A stretch of DNA of 64,000 nucleotides, taken from positions 96,770,935 to 96,834,934 of the forward strand of contig OX421962.1 of assembly GCA_949128115.1 (NCBI GenBank), given 5' to 3'. Below are positions 9,787-21,053 of this stretch, in pieces (the first letter of the stretch is position 1; every line of letters starts with the position of its first letter). The DNA comes from Anaspis maculata. Its lineage: Eukaryota > Arthropoda > Insecta > Coleoptera > Scraptiidae. A program made the translations under genes and the position numbers. The notes beneath the pieces were generated by a model, which worked only from the letters and a program-made list of their open reading frames with translations, searched no databases and was not told the origin of the DNA.

Positions 9787-11948
9787 GTGGCGGGGTTAAC
9801 GGCCAAAAATGTAATGATCTGTGCATTTTGTGATAGAAGCATGAAATTTGGCATACGTGCTCAGAAGACCCTCCTTTGCAATTCCAGATGTGGCGCCACG
9901 CAAGATTTCGCACCAGAGGCACTGTATTGCGGTTACTATACCTGCTAGGGGCAAATTCTGCAAAAATGGTTCTTGGCCGGTCTCTGGTACCGCAGTCGGT
10001 ATTATTTAGTTCTGTTCAGCTGAAATACATGTAGAAATGAGTGAAGAGTGCATTTTCACAAGCAAAGTTTCAAATGCTGCCTTTATACGTTGTTTTAATA
10101 CATTTTAAGGCCAGCTTTGTTTTAGGACAGGAAACATGGTAAAAAAATTGCCAAAACTTCGGCAAAGATATGAACGTCCTGAAAATTTGATATTCTGTTC
10201 AGAATTAAGTGCCCTACTACATATCTAAAATTGTCAAAAATCGCACCCCGAGGCTTTGAGTTATTGGAGGGGGGGTAAAATATTGCAACTCAAAATTAAA
10301 GGTATAGAACCCGATGGAACCCGTCAACCAAATGGATGCAAATACGTCGTAGTTCGACGCATCACATCCCGTTGATACAATTTTGGCACAAAAAGTGTCG
10401 ATCATTGTTGTAGGGGAGTCGCGGGGGAGGGCGAAACTCGGCTGGGTGGCTCTTTTTCTTCCTGGGCCATGAAGAATCGATCACGACAAGATTGTTATCT
10501 TTTCCGACTAAATTCAATGTCCTGAACTTGAATCCGATGTATAAATTTGGACAAAAACAAGTTTAAACAAGTTAACTTGAGAAAACCTGTTTTTTCTTTG
10601 ACAATTTCCACAAAACTTTTTTTTACTGTTAGAGGCATTCATCTTTGAAAATATTTCAGAGGCCATTAGATTGAACTGTATTCTTCACGAAAATCATCCA
10701 TTCGATCTGTTACTTTGTTTTTCGAGATAGAAAAAATCGATTTGAACTTTGGTCGGCACAGGCCGTCGTCTACTACTGACCAGAACACTACACCATGCAT
10801 CTTTAAATGAAAATAGCCCAAACTCTCTGAAAAATTATAACTCATCTTTGAAAGTTCGAGGATCTGTGCAGAACTGAATTCCCTATAACATAAACAAAAT
10901 CATCATAAATCGCAATGCAGGGTATTGAGTTATTACTTGAAGGTGCATGCTGTAGTGTTCTGGTCATTAGTGGACGCCGGGCAGTGCCGACTAAAGTTCA
11001 AATCGGTTTTTTCTATGTCGGAAAACAAAATTACAGATCGAATAGATGATTTTCGTTAAGAATACAGTTCAATCTGATGATCTCTGAAATATTTTCATAG
11101 ATGAATACCTCTAACAGTAAAAAAAAGTTTCGTGAAAATTGTCAAAGAAAAAACAGGTTTTCTCAAGTTAACTTGTTCGAACTTGTTTTTATCCCAATTT
11201 ACACATCGGATTCAAGTTCAGGACGTTGAATTTAGTCGGAAAAGATACCAATCTTGTCGGGATCGATTCTTCATGGCCCAGGAAGAAAAAGAGCCACCCA
11301 GCCGAGTTTCGCCCTTCCCCACGACCCCCCTTCAACAATGATCGACACTTTTTGTGCCAAAATTGTATCAACTGGTTGTGATGCGTCGAACTACGACGTA
11401 TTTGCATTCATTGGATTGACGGGTTCCATCGGGTTCTATACCTTTCATTTTGAGTTGCAATTTTTTACCCCCTCTCCAATAACTCGAAGCCTCGGGGAGC
11501 GATTTTTGACAATTTTAAATATGTAGTAGGGAACTTAGTTCTGAACAGAATATCAAATTTTCAGGACGTTCATATCTTTGCCGAGGTTTTGGCAATTTTT
11601 TTTACCAAGTTTCATGTACTGAAACAAAGTTGGCCTTAAAATGTATTGAAATAACGTATAAAGGCAGCATTTGGAACTTTACTAGTGAAAATGTACTCCT
11701 CACTCATTTCTACATGTAGTTTTAACTAAACAGAACTAAAAAATACCCACTGCGGTACCAGAGACCGGCCAGGAACCATTTTTGCAGAATTTACCCCTAG
11801 CAGGTATATTAACCGCAATACAGTGTCTCTGGCGCAAAATCTCGCGTGGCGCCACATCTGGAATTGCGATGGAGGGTCTTCTGAACAAGTATGCCAAATT
11901 TCATGCTTTGATCACAAAATGCACAGACCATTCCGCTAACCCCTCCAC
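9787..11948. mobile_element. TA-flanked giant palindromic element (2.16 kb)
   Basis: Arms of ~1 kb (about 9787-10805 and 10950-11948) are reverse complements with a ~140-base loop. The ends GTGGCGGGGTTAAC and its complement TAACCCCTCCAC are each bordered by TA (9785-9786 and 11949-11950), consistent with Tc1/mariner-type TA target duplication. The same short open frames occur mirrored in both arms. No transposase is seen, so it is non-autonomous. Confidence 0.85.
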
Positions 11949-11950
11949 TA

Positions 11951-13930
11951 TGAGACTTCATGTGATGGAGAATGGGAGTTGAAGCGCCGAGCGCAGCGAG
12001 AAAAGAAACAAAAGAAGAAAGAAGTCTAATCGTGGGAAAATCATGTCGAAAGTATTCTACCCTTTGAGTGACTCGAAATAATAATAATAGTAATAAGATT
12101 GATAATAAGAAAAACAAGATGATACAAACCGTAAGGGAGCGGAGCGGGAGTACGAAAAGAACACCTTTTCGAACGTTGTTTGCTGATTGATTCATATCTA
12201 CAGAAGTTTCACTTCTTCCGAGGGTGACTGTGGTCACGCATTCACGTTTTTTTCAAGGTTAAAATCTGTTCACGGGATGGAAAGGTGGAAAATTTGCGAG
12301 AGAAAAACTCCAAAACAGTGGGTCCGATTTGAAAAAAATTTCCTCCAAAAATTGATTCAATTACTTTCATTCCCAGCATATCTGGACCTGAAATGAATAT
12401 TTCATGGGGCTCACCCTCACCGCATTTCGAAGTTTGCACTGCAGTTTTTTCGAATTCACGGAATGTGCAGATTTCATTTTGAAAAAATTACCGTCGGAAA
12501 ACCGAAACCGTGTCGAATTTGAAAATAGATCTCACGACGCCCAATCCAATATACTCTCGATATCAGTTAGAGTTTTTCAAAAAAATTCATCCTCAAGCCG
12601 GAACGAATTTTTGAGTGGAGTCCTGCATCAAAAGCGAGTCGTTCTGTCAAGACACATGTGGTGAGAGGCCCTCTCGGGCGGCAACGGCCAGGAGAAATTT
12701 TGTAAACTCATAACGCCCGACTGGAAAATGGTGGAAAACTGAAACTGCGGACTTGATTTGGCTCTCTTGTTGTATTTCTTCCTGTCAAATTTGGTTCCAA
12801 TCCATCGAATGGATTTTAAATAATTAAATGTTGAACTTTGACATTTTTTATTATTTGACAGATATAACAGGTAGGGCAATACTTTCAATTGTTCTGAATA
12901 GTTTTTCAAGAGCTTCCAAATGACATATTGCATGTCGAGCTCCGTGAGATATAGCTTCTGGCATTTGTTGATAGTGACAGTTCTGTTAGACAAATGACAG
13001 CCAAAAACTAATGGACTCATTTCACTGACCAACAACGCCGTTCGGATCAACGGTTCGACAGTTATCGTGTAAGATCACATACACACATACACTCTCACGC
13101 ACAGACAGACATCATTCTGAAAATAGTCTTCGTCCTGGGGCACCTTAAATTGGATATATCCGGCAAAATCTCAAAAGTTTGCTGGGAAAGTGAAAATCAA
13201 TTCAAATATTAGAGCCATCGTCCAGCTGACATTCCATTACTATGATGGGTTGGGTTGCCCCTGCACTGAAACACACTAAGTTTATTGTGCCCCACCAACC
13301 TGACCCACCGAGCCGCAAAGTGGTGCCTGGATGATTGGTGCTGCTGACATGTTTTTTTTGCGTTCATTCAAACTTAGAAAAAGGAACATTTCGCGTGACG
13401 TAGTAATATTGAGACTGAAGTGCGCGGCAGATGGCGACACGTGAAAAGGTAGAATTTTGTTGTCGAATTTCTTTGGCTGGAACTTCACCGTCGCGTCGTG
13501 CGGATTAGGGACAATGATTTAAATAACAATGAATAACATCTTTCAAGAGATTTGAAGTCTCAAAATACAATTCAAAAGTGATTTGAAATTAAAAGCATCA
13601 AAATTCTGTAAAGCAATATGTCACATTTGGTTACTGCGTCTGAGGTTGACCGAGGGACGTCATAAGATTAAGAGAAATAACTATTTTTTGCCAACGAAAG
13701 ACAAAATGGACGTGCTTGTTTCGAGGCTTGTTTCAAGATGAATGAGCAATTCAATCAGAAACTCCTATAGGAAAACTCCCCTAGAAAGCTCATTTGAAAT
13801 ATTTTTTCCTCAGTAAAACTCATTGGTTCTTTTCGCTCCTCTCAATTTTTATAGTACCTACTATCCGTGCATTTTACGCAATTAAAGGCACGCTGAAGCT
13901 CTTTTTTATGAGAAAGAACGGACATTAAAG
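11951..13930. other. No gene recognised
   Basis: No exon with coherent splice signals was found. Sequence around 13258-13350 (accGAGCCgCAAaGTGGTGCcTGGATGa) recurs in diverged form near 15585-15620, so at least part of this stretch is dispersed repeat. Confidence 0.5.
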
Positions 13931-14368
13931 GTGAAAACAAACGAGCTGAGGCCGCACAAGGATTTTAATTATTCCTCCTCCTGTTCGGTCGTCCCGATTG
14001 ATTCGATTCTGCGTTGGGCGAATCGAAGTTTGCGGTCGAATTCGCTTTATCTCGTCCGCACAGCGAGGCATTTTTTCGCCGGGAAGTCTGCAGATTACCG
14101 CGATGAAGGGTGCGAGCTGCGTAGCCGCTCAAGTTATAATTTATTTCGCATCACCGTCAGCCGAAGTGCTTTCTTGGGAGGTGTTGTTGAGGCTAGTTGC
14201 CGCACAGAAAGTGGTACAACAGACAGGCCTTGCGTTAAAGTTTGTGACATCACTCACCCTTTCTTATTGAAAGAGATTACGTCTGGCAAGTTGGTGGTGA
14301 CCGAAGGCGTGTTGGAATTTACGAGCGCTACACAGGGGTATCTCCGGTGGTGTGGTTTGGTGGGCTAA
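13931..14368 (+). other. GC-elevated open frame of doubtful coding status
   Basis: A 145-codon frame (start codon not necessarily ATG) overlaps a second 90-codon frame in another phase. The stretch ~13980-14370 is clearly richer in G+C and CpG than its surroundings. Neither translation resembles a known family. The composition could equally mark a promoter or a 5' untranslated exon for the unknown gene ending at 18959. Confidence 0.25.
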
Positions 14369-16700
14369 CCCCGTCGAGGACACAATATTAAGTCGGGCAA
14401 TAATTATTAGTCTTCAGAGACGAAATTGGCCGGCGGTAAATTCGGGTCAAATGGGCTGTAAACGTAACCAGTCGAATTTATCGGCCACAAATTGCGCTCT
14501 TTCCAGGGTCCTTTTAGTGCGTAGGTAGTATTTTTTCACAAGTCCACTCACAGAGTGTTCTCCTGCTATAAAATCCTCATTGAACTTTCTGAAATCTGCC
14601 TTATTAGCATCTTTTTTCAAATAGACCAATCGAAATTTCAATTTTTTTCAAACGGGATAACTTTTGATTGCCTCTACCCTCAAACAATAGTCCAAATGTA
14701 AAACGTCTCATCCACTGTAAGCACCGGTGGCCACAAAGGTTATAATCAATTTATCTACTTTGCGTTACTAATGGATTCATTATTTCATCGAAAACAGTGT
14801 AATGGAGCATATTATTGAACTGTTTTTCAGCCAATCGGAACAATTCCTTGCCACTAGAAGGTAGGTGAACCTCAGCTCTGAAGTGTCACCTGTCGATTAT
14901 TAAGGAAAAGTTGATAACATAGTGTATTGTACTTACTTGTTTAATAAGACGTATTGTCACACTCCTTTCTCTGAGCATCCCTCGCAAGCTCGTCGTGCCC
15001 CAAAACCAGTCGTGTGACAATATATACTTTGTCTCATGAAACTCGTGTAATAATATACTATCATCTACAAGCGTTAAATAATACCCGTCACTTTTAATAC
15101 GTCGTCATGGGCGACGTGAAAAAAAGATGATTCTGCACGTTCCGGTCATATTTCCAATAAATTCTGACATTTACCAAACATTTCAAAAACGTTGAAAGTG
15201 TCTTATTTTGTTCGCGGGGTTGCTCTACTCGCTAACGCTCGTTTCGCAAGCGTCCCTGCTCACAAAATAATACCTGTCACTTTCAACACCTGTATCATAA
15301 ATAGCTATTTTGTTATTGTTACTATTTCCAAAACCACCACCATTCCTTACAAATAAAATGAATCGCAATATCTTCAGCCGTTTCTAATAAAATGTCTTGA
15401 AATTAGTTTAGTCTTTTTCATGAAAATGGGTATTCCAACACACTGTTGACTAATTTGAGGTACTCTTCTCTTGAATCTGACCTTATTCTGTGTTGCTGAT
15501 CTATTCGGAGAAGTTGATGGAACATAGTTCTACCTGGCTCGTAGGCCTTGATACTGGGGCCCTTTATACCCCTCTCACACCAACTTGGCTTACCGAGCCA
15601 CAATGTGGTGCTTGGATGGTGCAAAAACCAGTTGATGGTTGAGGCTGTATTCTCAGCAGGCCAAAATTATTTTGAGAATTTCTCCCTCAAAAATGTACTC
15701 ACTTTTCCACGTCTCTCAAAATTATAAAACAGTTGATAATCTTTTAGAAACCTTTAGAAACTTTTCCAGTGTATTAGGGCTATTCGGCTTCCAAAAAAAT
15801 GTGGGCTGATCCAAACGGAAACAAGGTGGACAAACATTTATTAGAATCCCATCAAAATTTCTATATCTCTTCATCTTAATTCATTAAAGAAAAATATTGA
15901 TACCTTGCGTAGGTATAGGTACAGCCGAGGGTACAGCCTTAACCTAGACTCCATCTTTGGCCCCCGAACGCAGGTGCGGTTGTGATTAAACACCTCACGC
16001 CCTTTATCATTATGCATTCCTGGACTTTCGTCATTTTTTTTTGATCACTTGTATCCTGTGAAATGTACAGCGGCAGTAGGCCCCAAACCATTTAAATTTC
16101 CTGTTACTGTACTCGAGTAAGTAGGTACTCAAGTTGAAGTTGCTTGGCTCACCTTCTCGTAAATTCCAAGGGTTTCCTCGCCTAAACTCAAAGCTTGCAA
16201 GCCTTTTGAGGTTATACTGTAGAAAACCGCAAGGTATTATTATTATTCTAACAAAAGCACACAAAATGCTTGAGTGTATTGCTTCTACGTGTACCTACCA
16301 CCACTACTGACTAAATGCTCCGTCTCCAGTTCTTTGCTGACAATAACTAAGTGACATCTCAGATTTTATCCCAAAGCTCTCGTGTTTCGGTTCTGGGCGC
16401 CTAGTCTGTCGTCGGTATTTCTGCGTTGCGTCTTGTGAATAGGGATGTGGACTGCTGAGTAAGTATAACAATTCCATCCCCGAGTTCCCGCATCCTTCAT
16501 TCTCATCCATTCGTTACAACTTAGACCTCTGGCGTGCCAAAAGCTTAGATAATACGTATTTACTTCTCTTGGTTTAAAGCGTAGGTTTACCTCAGTTGGT
16601 ATAGGTACCTACATGAACTGTCACCTGTAAGGCGGCGTTTATCTTATCATTTTTCAAACGGCAAGGGAAGCGACCCTTTTGCTTCGGTGACGTCGCCGTT
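14369..16700. other. No gene recognised; one weak inverted repeat
   Basis: An imperfect inverted repeat at about 15192-15288 pairs GTTGAAAGTGTCTTATTTTGT with its complement near ACAAAATAATACCTGTCACTTTCAAC. Otherwise only short frames and a dispersed repeat fragment near 15585-15620 are present. Confidence 0.45.
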
Positions 16701-16747
16701 ATGCCTCCGGTTGACGGTTTGTTTGATTTCCGCCAACATCTCATGCA
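16701..16747 (+). CDS. Proposed first coding exon of the unknown gene ending at 18959
   Basis: An ATG opens the peptide MPPVDGLFDFRQHLM and then CA|GTGAAG, a usable donor leaving two bases of a codon. The exon at 18509 needs exactly two bases upstream, so CA+G makes glutamine and the joined frame is open (165 residues in all). The preceding ~60 bases are GC-richer and include TGACGTC (16688-16694), a CREB/ATF-type site. The pairing is inference from phase only. Other upstream exons may be the real ones. Confidence 0.3.
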
Positions 16748-17689
16748 GTGAAGTATGTCAAGTTGCCTAAAACTCCCACGGAATTATTCCCATCATGTCA
16801 TCGAGTCACAGCCGAGGTCACAGCAATATTCAACGATCCCATGCAATCATCCAAAATTATATACGAAAACAAAATGCGAGTATAAACACGGCCTAACCAA
16901 GACTTGTTTTTTTCTCTAGATCGTTCTTACTAATCTAGCGCAACTGTGCGGATCTTCACGCAGTTTTTTTTTTGTCAGTTATTGTTCTGTTATTGAGAAG
17001 CTCTCATTCTCAAGTCCATCGGTTCATTTTTGTAAGCACCCGGCTATTATTCCAGTTGAGCATTCCAAGAAAGAATGGTCGATTAAATTTAATCAAAGCT
17101 TCACTTCCGAGGCGCAAAGTTTAAATTGGGAATTAAAACTGAAAGTCCACCCCACTGTATCACTTCATGAGCTGAAAGAATTTGTGAAAAAAAACTTTGT
17201 AATCCATTAACTTCAGTCGATACTCTGGTTAATAAATGAGTACTTATACAAGAAATTATGTACAATTATCTCGTTCTTTGTCATTACGTATCCTATAATG
17301 ATTGTTTTTACTCCGATGCTTTGACTGGCACTTTTTTAACCCTGGGAAAGTTCTCGTTATTTGGTCTATTGGGTTGCTTTGAGAAAAAAGAAGTTGGACA
17401 CCGTTGATCCAACTAGTAGTATCCCATTAATCAATTCAAGAAGACGCTTGATGAGACGTCTGTGATATATCAATATATACCTATCTAATATTGATGTTCA
17501 TTGAAAAATTTAAATCCAGTTATTGACTAGAATAAGCGATAACCGTAACGATGAAAAGAAGTTATACCAACTAAATCATGCATTTAAACACCGATAAACT
17601 GAAATATGTATCTCAATTACTAATGCAAATACTCAGCAAAGAATAAATGTTCGAAAAATACGTTTGGTCGGATTTGTGGAGGCATCAAA

Positions 17690-17760
17690 GGTACAAGGAG
17701 AAGCCAACTCCCTACATGACGATCCATAGGTCGCTGGTTCAAATCTGGCTCGAAGGACCA
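17690..17760 (+). repeat. tRNA-like fragment, possibly from a SINE
   Basis: GGTTCAAATCT at 17736-17746 matches the RNA polymerase III B box. Flanking GCTGG / CTGGC can pair as a T-arm, and ATAGGTCGC precedes it as in the 3' half of a tRNA. A convincing A box and acceptor stem are missing, so this is not a functional tRNA. A decayed tRNA-derived SINE is the likeliest reading. Confidence 0.35.
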
Positions 17761-18508
17761 GAATGATACCTTTTAAGCGTTTATGGAAAAAGCTGTCGCA
17801 AATGCCAGATATTGAGCTTGATTTGCTGGAAATTGAGATAGCAGTTTTTTTTTTCACCTGTCTAATTCATACTCAGTTTGTGGAAAATCCCGTTGATACC
17901 TTTCCAGCGTTATATGCTTTTCGCAGAAGTTGAAAAAAGACGAGTTCGGCAAAATTCCATAAAAGGAATATGTATACGCCGTGGAAAAGCTTGTTTATTT
18001 TTTTTTGCTAATAAATAGTTCACCCCTCTATAATAATCAGCTTTCGAGGAAGATGCCAACAGCTCGTTACTTGGGCTTTTGTTGTTTTGCTTTTTCGAAT
18101 ATAAATCGAATAACATCGGCTAAAAGCTGTCTCTAAAAAACGTTCTTTGGCGTCTGGTACTGATGCATAGGTACCTACCTTACAGCTAGCTATCTGGTGT
18201 GAATCAAATTAGTCATGACGCGAAAGACAATGGAACTGTCAACAAACAAAAAGTGAAGAAAAACTAACCCTTTTCATGTGATTTAAACTTGACCCCGTTA
18301 CCAGGAATTGGAACTATGCGACCATCTACCTACCTAAATATTAATTGAGAGTATTTACACGAAAGTTATTCACCAAAGGTCGAATGCTTTGGAATGCGTT
18401 TACAAATCCGCAATTAGATGTACTCCGACTTCAGGGAATGATGACCCACGTACTCGTAGTTCTAAAGAATCAGTGAATGGCAACTGTATGAGTTTTGTTT
18501 GTTTGCAG

Positions 18509-18959
18509 GAACAAGACCTTCTCGACCTTCAGGGAGGCCGGCATCCAGGAGGAGAGCCTCCAGAACATGGAGTGGGCCAAAGAGGTCTCCGAGGTGAACT
18601 TGACGATAGTCTCCAAGTCAAATTCCGAGGCCACCACTCCCAACGGCAAGTACATCTCCATTCACATCAACACCACCCCGCCCACCAAGCTCGGCAAGTT
18701 CCTGCAGTTCTTCGAGTGCATCGCCAAAAGAACCTTCGATGACAGCAAGCGCCTGTCGGCGTACTACGCCTCCCCGGTCAAGGAACCCAGCATCCTCCTC
18801 GAGCTGGACACCACCCCGAAGAAGTACCGCCAGAGTCAGCGGTGCATGAGTCCTTGCGACATCAGCAACTCCAGCCTCAAGGACGTCGAGAACGGCGCCA
18901 TCGAGGACGAGCTGACCACCTACCTGAAGGAGATCAAGCGGAGGGAGTGTTGCAGCTAG
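18509..18959 (+). CDS. Terminal coding exon of an unrecognised protein
   Basis: The exon follows TTTGTTTGCAG and runs open for 149 residues to a TAG at 18957-18959. It is visibly different from its surroundings, with high G+C and strong third-position C/G (TTC, CTC, AAG, GTC), the mark of a real, constrained gene. The translation is soluble and charged, with no membrane segment. Features include KYISIHINTTPPTKLGKFLQ, a conserved-looking SAYYASPVKEPSILLELD stretch, a Cys/Ser-rich patch (QRCMSPCDISNSS) and an acidic-then-basic end (EDELTTYLKEIKRRECCS) that may be helical. I do not recognise the family. Frames on the opposite strand over the same bases are shadows. Upstream exons are not certain; see 16701-16747. 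Confidence 0.75.
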
Positions 18960-20335
18960 CAATACGAGTGGCCGAACCAGAGGTTCGCCGGAAACGAGAG
19001 ATTTCAATGAGCGCATGGAGTCGAGAGAACGACGGAATTCTGTTTGTAGAAGGACGTAATTGTTGTCGGATAGAGTTCTCGACTCCATAGAAGACGTTTT
19101 GACCGCACGATTACACTTTTCTATTGATTGAGAGAAATCATAAGGTAACCTGTATTTCGCCGATGTTGATGACTTTGATCGAATTTCAGTGCGATAATGA
19201 TGTTGTTAGTTTCTCAGAGACGTTTCGCACACGATTCATTTGTGATATAGTTTTGTAATAATTATTTGCTCACGACAGTATTGCGACGGACTTGAAAAAA
19301 AAACGCACATGTACTTCAATGTGTCGCTTATTTACTACTTAAATTGTATAAGAGCTAGCCAAAGAAAAACATAGTGAACTATTTTGTATAAACTTCAGAC
19401 AAGTCGAAAATGAATCCACTAAAATATTCAAGTTCAAACAAAAATGTAGTTCCGCTTTAGATGATCGTAAATTTGGCAGGAGCTAGGTGAAACGAGGTGA
19501 CGTGATGTAGTTGTTATTCGTTCTCAACAAATGTTGCTGTTGGATTGCTAGAATACTTCAATGTTACATTGGATGATACTTACTTTGGATTAGGATGTCA
19601 AGGAGATTCCTATAAAAATGTAAATCAAGTAGCTACCAGTTACTTATTTCACGAAAATTACAGTTGTAATTTTCAAGTGTGTAGCTTTGGTTGACGTTAT
19701 TGTCACAATCACCAAGGTCCCACCCTTGTAATTTGTGCCTGTAACTTTTGTGGAACAGGGCCCAGGCCGTTCAAGAGACCGTTTTATCTTGCCGCCCAAT
19801 TTTACTCAATTCTTTCTTATCTACACTGCGTATGTGAAATAATTGCAAGGATTGACAACACCTTTTCAATACTTTGCACATTTTCCAACCACATAAACAA
19901 GTCGTGCAAACCTTACAGGAACATCATGTATTTAGTTCAACTTGAGTGGAAATAACTCCTAATTTTCAATTCTTGCAAGCAATTATTCTTATTGTGGTTA
20001 ATTCCTTTTGAATAAAAATGCAATGCTCCATACGGGTGGGGACTTCAAATTCCTGGTACCTGGAAGCAGGCCTAAGAAATACCCAACACAAATAAAAAAA
20101 ACACCCCGGGACAGTGCTGTGTTTATTCAGGGCAACAGGCAAATCCTTCCTCGATATACGCTCAAACCGGTATGAGCCCAAGCGTGACGTCAGGTTCTAC
20201 GAGTATACACAATTCAAATCAAATAATAGCTTGCTGGATATGGCATCCAAATTCAAATCTGAAAATCAGAGTCGATATTGTGAAAATCGTAGAAATGTAC
20301 TTACTACCTAAGCTGAACCTATCAAGGTGATTGAA
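18960..20335. other. 3' flank of the unknown gene; no further gene seen
   Basis: It presumably begins with the 3' untranslated region. A canonical AATAAA is not obvious close to the stop; ACAAATAAAA near 20091 is the clearest match but distant. Nothing else is supported. Confidence 0.45.
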
Positions 20336-20664
20336 ATGGAGTATTTTACTTTTGAAAAATTTTCTTTTTTTTGATGGAATCAGAAACTATATTGAAAAAT
20401 AACTTACCCGTTTTTTTTTATTCAGCCAAAAATCGTTTCGTTTGGCCGCAATAACTAAACGAAATTCCTATATTCTGCCTATTTCTGACGTCATTTACAC
20501 GGGCAGTATAGGCGGTGACTCGCTGTGACGTCAGAACTAGTTGATGTTATTTATTTATTGCGCCCAAACGGTACGGTTTTTGACTGAATAAAAAAACACG
20601 GGTCAATTATTTTTCAATGTAGTTTCCATTTCAATCAAAAAAAAATTTAGTATAATACTCCATT
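20336..20664. mobile_element. MITE with TGGAGTATT termini
   Basis: Arms of ~115 bases are inverted: TGGAGTATTTTAC at the left and GTATAATACTCCA at the right, with TTTTTTATTCAGCC / TGACTGAATAAAAA further in. The spacer of ~100 bases contains two TGACGTCA-like motifs. The element is 329 bases and non-coding. Confidence 0.75.
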
Positions 20665-20730
20665 CTAGACGCACAATTCTGAAACTCCTTCTCCGCCTCC
20701 TTCTAAACAAAGTGAATTCCAGAATAAATG

Positions 20731-20968
20731 TAAGTTAGCTAATTGCAGCTATATGATCAAAATTCATATCGCCGCTTTGGATGCGATCGAAACTCTATCT
20801 GATCTGGTCAATCCGCTTAAAACTGCCAGTGTAACGTTCAGGACTGACATTTCAATCGGATGAAGCAGTTCAAGTCGATCCGGTATGCTGATGCTTTTGA
20901 TCGGCTTGAATTAAGTCAGCGGATTGAGATTTTCCGCCGAGAATCAAGCTGTAATTCTCTAACTCTCA
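20731..20968. mobile_element. Diverged inverted-repeat element
   Basis: The left end AGTTAGCTAATTGCAGCT and the right end AGCTGTAATTCTCTAACT are imperfect complements, with inner matches CAATCCGCT / AGCGGATTG. It is probably an old MITE. Boundaries are approximate. Confidence 0.45.
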
Positions 20969-21053
20969 CATTAGGATTATTCCTCGGATTATTCCGATGT
21001 CCTATCCGACGGACGGTGCATCACCGTGACGTCACGCTCGTCATACCGATATA

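Noticed and set aside
17690..17760. Functional tRNA gene
   Set aside because: Only a B box and T-arm-like pairing are visible; no A box, acceptor stem or anticodon arm can be folded convincingly.
18618..19088. 156-codon frame opposite the unknown coding exon
   Set aside because: It is a GC-rich shadow of the plus-strand exon at 18509-18959, which has a proper acceptor and coherent protein.
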